Origin: Polyangium fumosum
Lineage (GTDB): Bacteria > Myxococcota_A > Polyangia > Polyangiales > Polyangiaceae
Direction of reading: 5' to 3'
Assembly: GCF_005144585.1 (NCBI RefSeq)
Contig: NZ_SSMQ01000018.1
Location: 118,715 to 182,714, forward strand
DNA: 64,000 nucleotides
Of the stretch, positions 63,024-64,000 are shown one piece after another. The notes under the pieces were generated by a model that was not told the DNA's origin, searched no databases, and was given only the letters and a program-made list of their open reading frames with translations. Positions within the stretch are counted from its first letter, which is position 1; each line of letters opens with the position of its first letter. Both the position numbers and the translations under genes were made by a program.

Positions 63024-63685
63024 GATGCCCTCCTTTGCATGGCGAGGTCGACACGGGCCACTCCGTCTTTGTACAGGGGCGGGCTCGCGCGCCAGACGAG
63101 GACGGCGCGCATGCGCTCGACGTCGATGGAAAGCGTATCGAGGCGGAGCGGACTGCCATACCGGAAGCCGACGCGATCCACCAGGGCCGTCGCCACGAGC
63201 AAGTTCGGCAAGCGGAACGTGAGCCGTGGATACTCCGGGTGCAGGTTTTCGAGGATCACCTCCTCGTCGCCGCGCAGGTATCGATATCCCTCGCCCTCGC
63301 GCGCGAGCGCGTCGCCGAGCGGCGCCCGCCGCACCGGTACGATCGGCGAGAGCGACCAGCCGAGGAGCGGCGTATACACGCGGGCGCGCGGACCGGTGAC
63401 GGTATGGTGTCTCGTGGACGCTCCCACAGCCCATCCGACGCGAAAGGAGGGCACCGGCACACCCCCCGGGGCGTACGCGGTCGCCTGGCAGAGGATATCG
63501 GTCCCGATCTTGAAAGGGACGGCCTCGTCGAGCGCGATCACCTCCTGCGTGGACGCGAGCGCGAGCGGCGCGCCGGGCACGATATCGAAGACGCCCTTGG
63601 CGATGACGACCTGGAAGGGTTCGTCTTCGAGGTCAACGCTGGAAAACGTCGAAAGAGCGAGCGGCGTCTTGTTGCACGTCTTCAT
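63020..63685 (-). CDS. DUF2169 type VI secretion adaptor
   Basis: Protein of 221 residues with the DUF2169 pattern: NKTPLALSTFSSVDLEDEPFQVVIAKGVFDI at the start, TDILCQATAYAPGGVPVPSFRVGWAVG in the middle, and LVDRVGFRYGSPLRLDTLSIDVE later. DUF2169 proteins act as chaperone/adaptors that load effectors onto VgrG. The order VgrG - DUF2169 - PAAR-like effector - immunity is standard. It starts 15 bases after the vgrG stop. Confidence 0.87.
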   Translation of the reverse strand: MKTCNKTPLALSTFSSVDLEDEPFQVVIAKGVFDIVPGAPLALASTQEVIALDEAVPFKIGTDILCQATAYAPGGVPVPSFRVGWAVGASTRHHTVTGPRARVYTPLLGWSLSPIVPVRRAPLGDALAREGEGYRYLRGDEEVILENLHPEYPRLTFRLPNLLVATALVDRVGFRYGSPLRLDTLSIDVERMRAVLVWRASPPLYKDGVARVDLAMQRRAS

Positions 63686-63699
63686 GGCACGCCCCTCCC

Positions 63700-64000
63700 T
63701 CACGAATTGAGGTCGACGGGATCACCGGACACCCTGACGGACGCGCCCGCGACCTCGACGGGGCCCGAGGCAGAGACGCCCACGGTCGTGCCACGAAGGG
63801 TGATCTCCGTTCCGGCAATGGAAACGGCGCCGGACGAAGAAATGTTGATCTCGGTGCCGCTCAGCGTGATCTTGCCCGAGCTCTCGACGAGGATCGTGGC
63901 CGCGCCGCAGACGATCGTGGTCCGATCCCCGACGAGGAGCGTCTTCGTGGAGCCGATCTTCTCCGATTGCGCGCCGGACACGCTGACCTCGCTCGACCCG
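63700..64000 (-). CDS. VgrG-like type VI spike protein, C-terminal part at right edge
   Basis: The frame is open to the right edge; the last about 99 residues are seen. Repeated short beta strands (GSTKTLLVGDRTTIVCGAATI, ILVESSGKITLSGTEINISSSGAVSIAGTEI) are the gp5/DUF2345-like beta-helix at the VgrG C-terminus. The in-frame GTG at 63981 is internal, not the start. The rest of the protein and further secretion genes should lie beyond the window. Confidence 0.85.
   Translation of the reverse strand, partial: GSSEVSVSGAQSEKIGSTKTLLVGDRTTIVCGAATILVESSGKITLSGTEINISSSGAVSIAGTEITLRGTTVGVSASGPVEVAGASVRVSGDPVDLNS

Noticed and set aside
61890..63710. 606-residue plus-strand frame opposite the effector gene
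   Set aside because: It is an Arg/His-rich antisense shadow without motifs; the minus strand encodes DUF4150 and DUF2169 proteins.

Overview
This is chromosomal DNA of very high GC content with tightly packed genes. It most likely comes from a myxobacterium of the Polyangiales (Sorangium/Polyangium type). The reasons are eukaryote-like Ser/Thr kinases (one fused to a receiver and a cyclase-like domain, one to WD40 repeats), paired FHA proteins, cysteine-rich lipoproteins, many two-component proteins, and a type VI secretion cassette whose immunity gene resembles the Myxococcus SitI3 family. Taxonomy is inferred from gene content only.

Layout. 1-6147 (minus): an AddAB-like helicase/nuclease pair, the helicase running off the left edge. 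6226-10271: RNA end repair, with rtcB and rtcA divergent from the sigma-54 activator gene rtcR. 10290-11084: TSUP transporter. 11842-16726: urease operon ureD-ureAB(fused)-ureC-ureF-ureG. 16854-17325: a cluster of three structured small RNAs ending in a terminator. 17348-21949: acetyltransferase, HdeD-like protein, secreted intradiol dioxygenase and a two-component system. 22081-23877: a Y-RNA-like small RNA followed by a TROVE/Ro60 protein gene. 23954-35582: lipoproteins, a phospholipase-D-like protein, Uup-type ABC-F ATPase, the kinase-receiver-cyclase fusion and a DUF362 protein. 35698-46984: tRNA-Leu, DUF721, two FHA paralogues, purD, SRP RNA, TerC and PEP carboxylase. 47157-59437: lipoprotein, fatty acid hydroxylase, WD40 kinase, NfeD-FloA operon, SIMPL lipoprotein and a double hybrid histidine kinase. 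59543-64000 (minus): type VI cassette of VgrG tip, DUF2169 adaptor, PAAR-like effector with a CdiA-type C-terminus, SitI3-like immunity protein and an unknown protein.

The most striking feature is a dispersed RNA-repair regulon. Three good sigma-54 promoters (GG-N10-GC) lie in front of (i) rtcBA, (ii) the small-RNA cluster at 16.85-17.3 kb and (iii) the small RNA upstream of the TROVE gene. Each has an upstream GGATAA...-type near-palindrome that could be the RtcR site, centred about 130 bp from the predicted start site in two cases. The four small RNAs share one internal-loop motif (strands CAGTGA and GNNNTTCT). In two of them this loop forms the end-closing stem of a classic Y-RNA-like hairpin. 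In the other two it is carried, in permuted order, on an extra arm inserted between the D arm and the anticodon-like arm of a full tRNA mimic. Ro60 (Rsr), tRNA-mimicking Y RNAs and RtcBA/RtcR are known partners in other bacteria. A non-permuted tRNA carrying a presumed Ro-binding arm is, to my knowledge, not a described architecture.

Most other regions are ordinary housekeeping or lineage-typical genes. Intergenic gaps not listed are under 300 bases, and I saw no further features in them.
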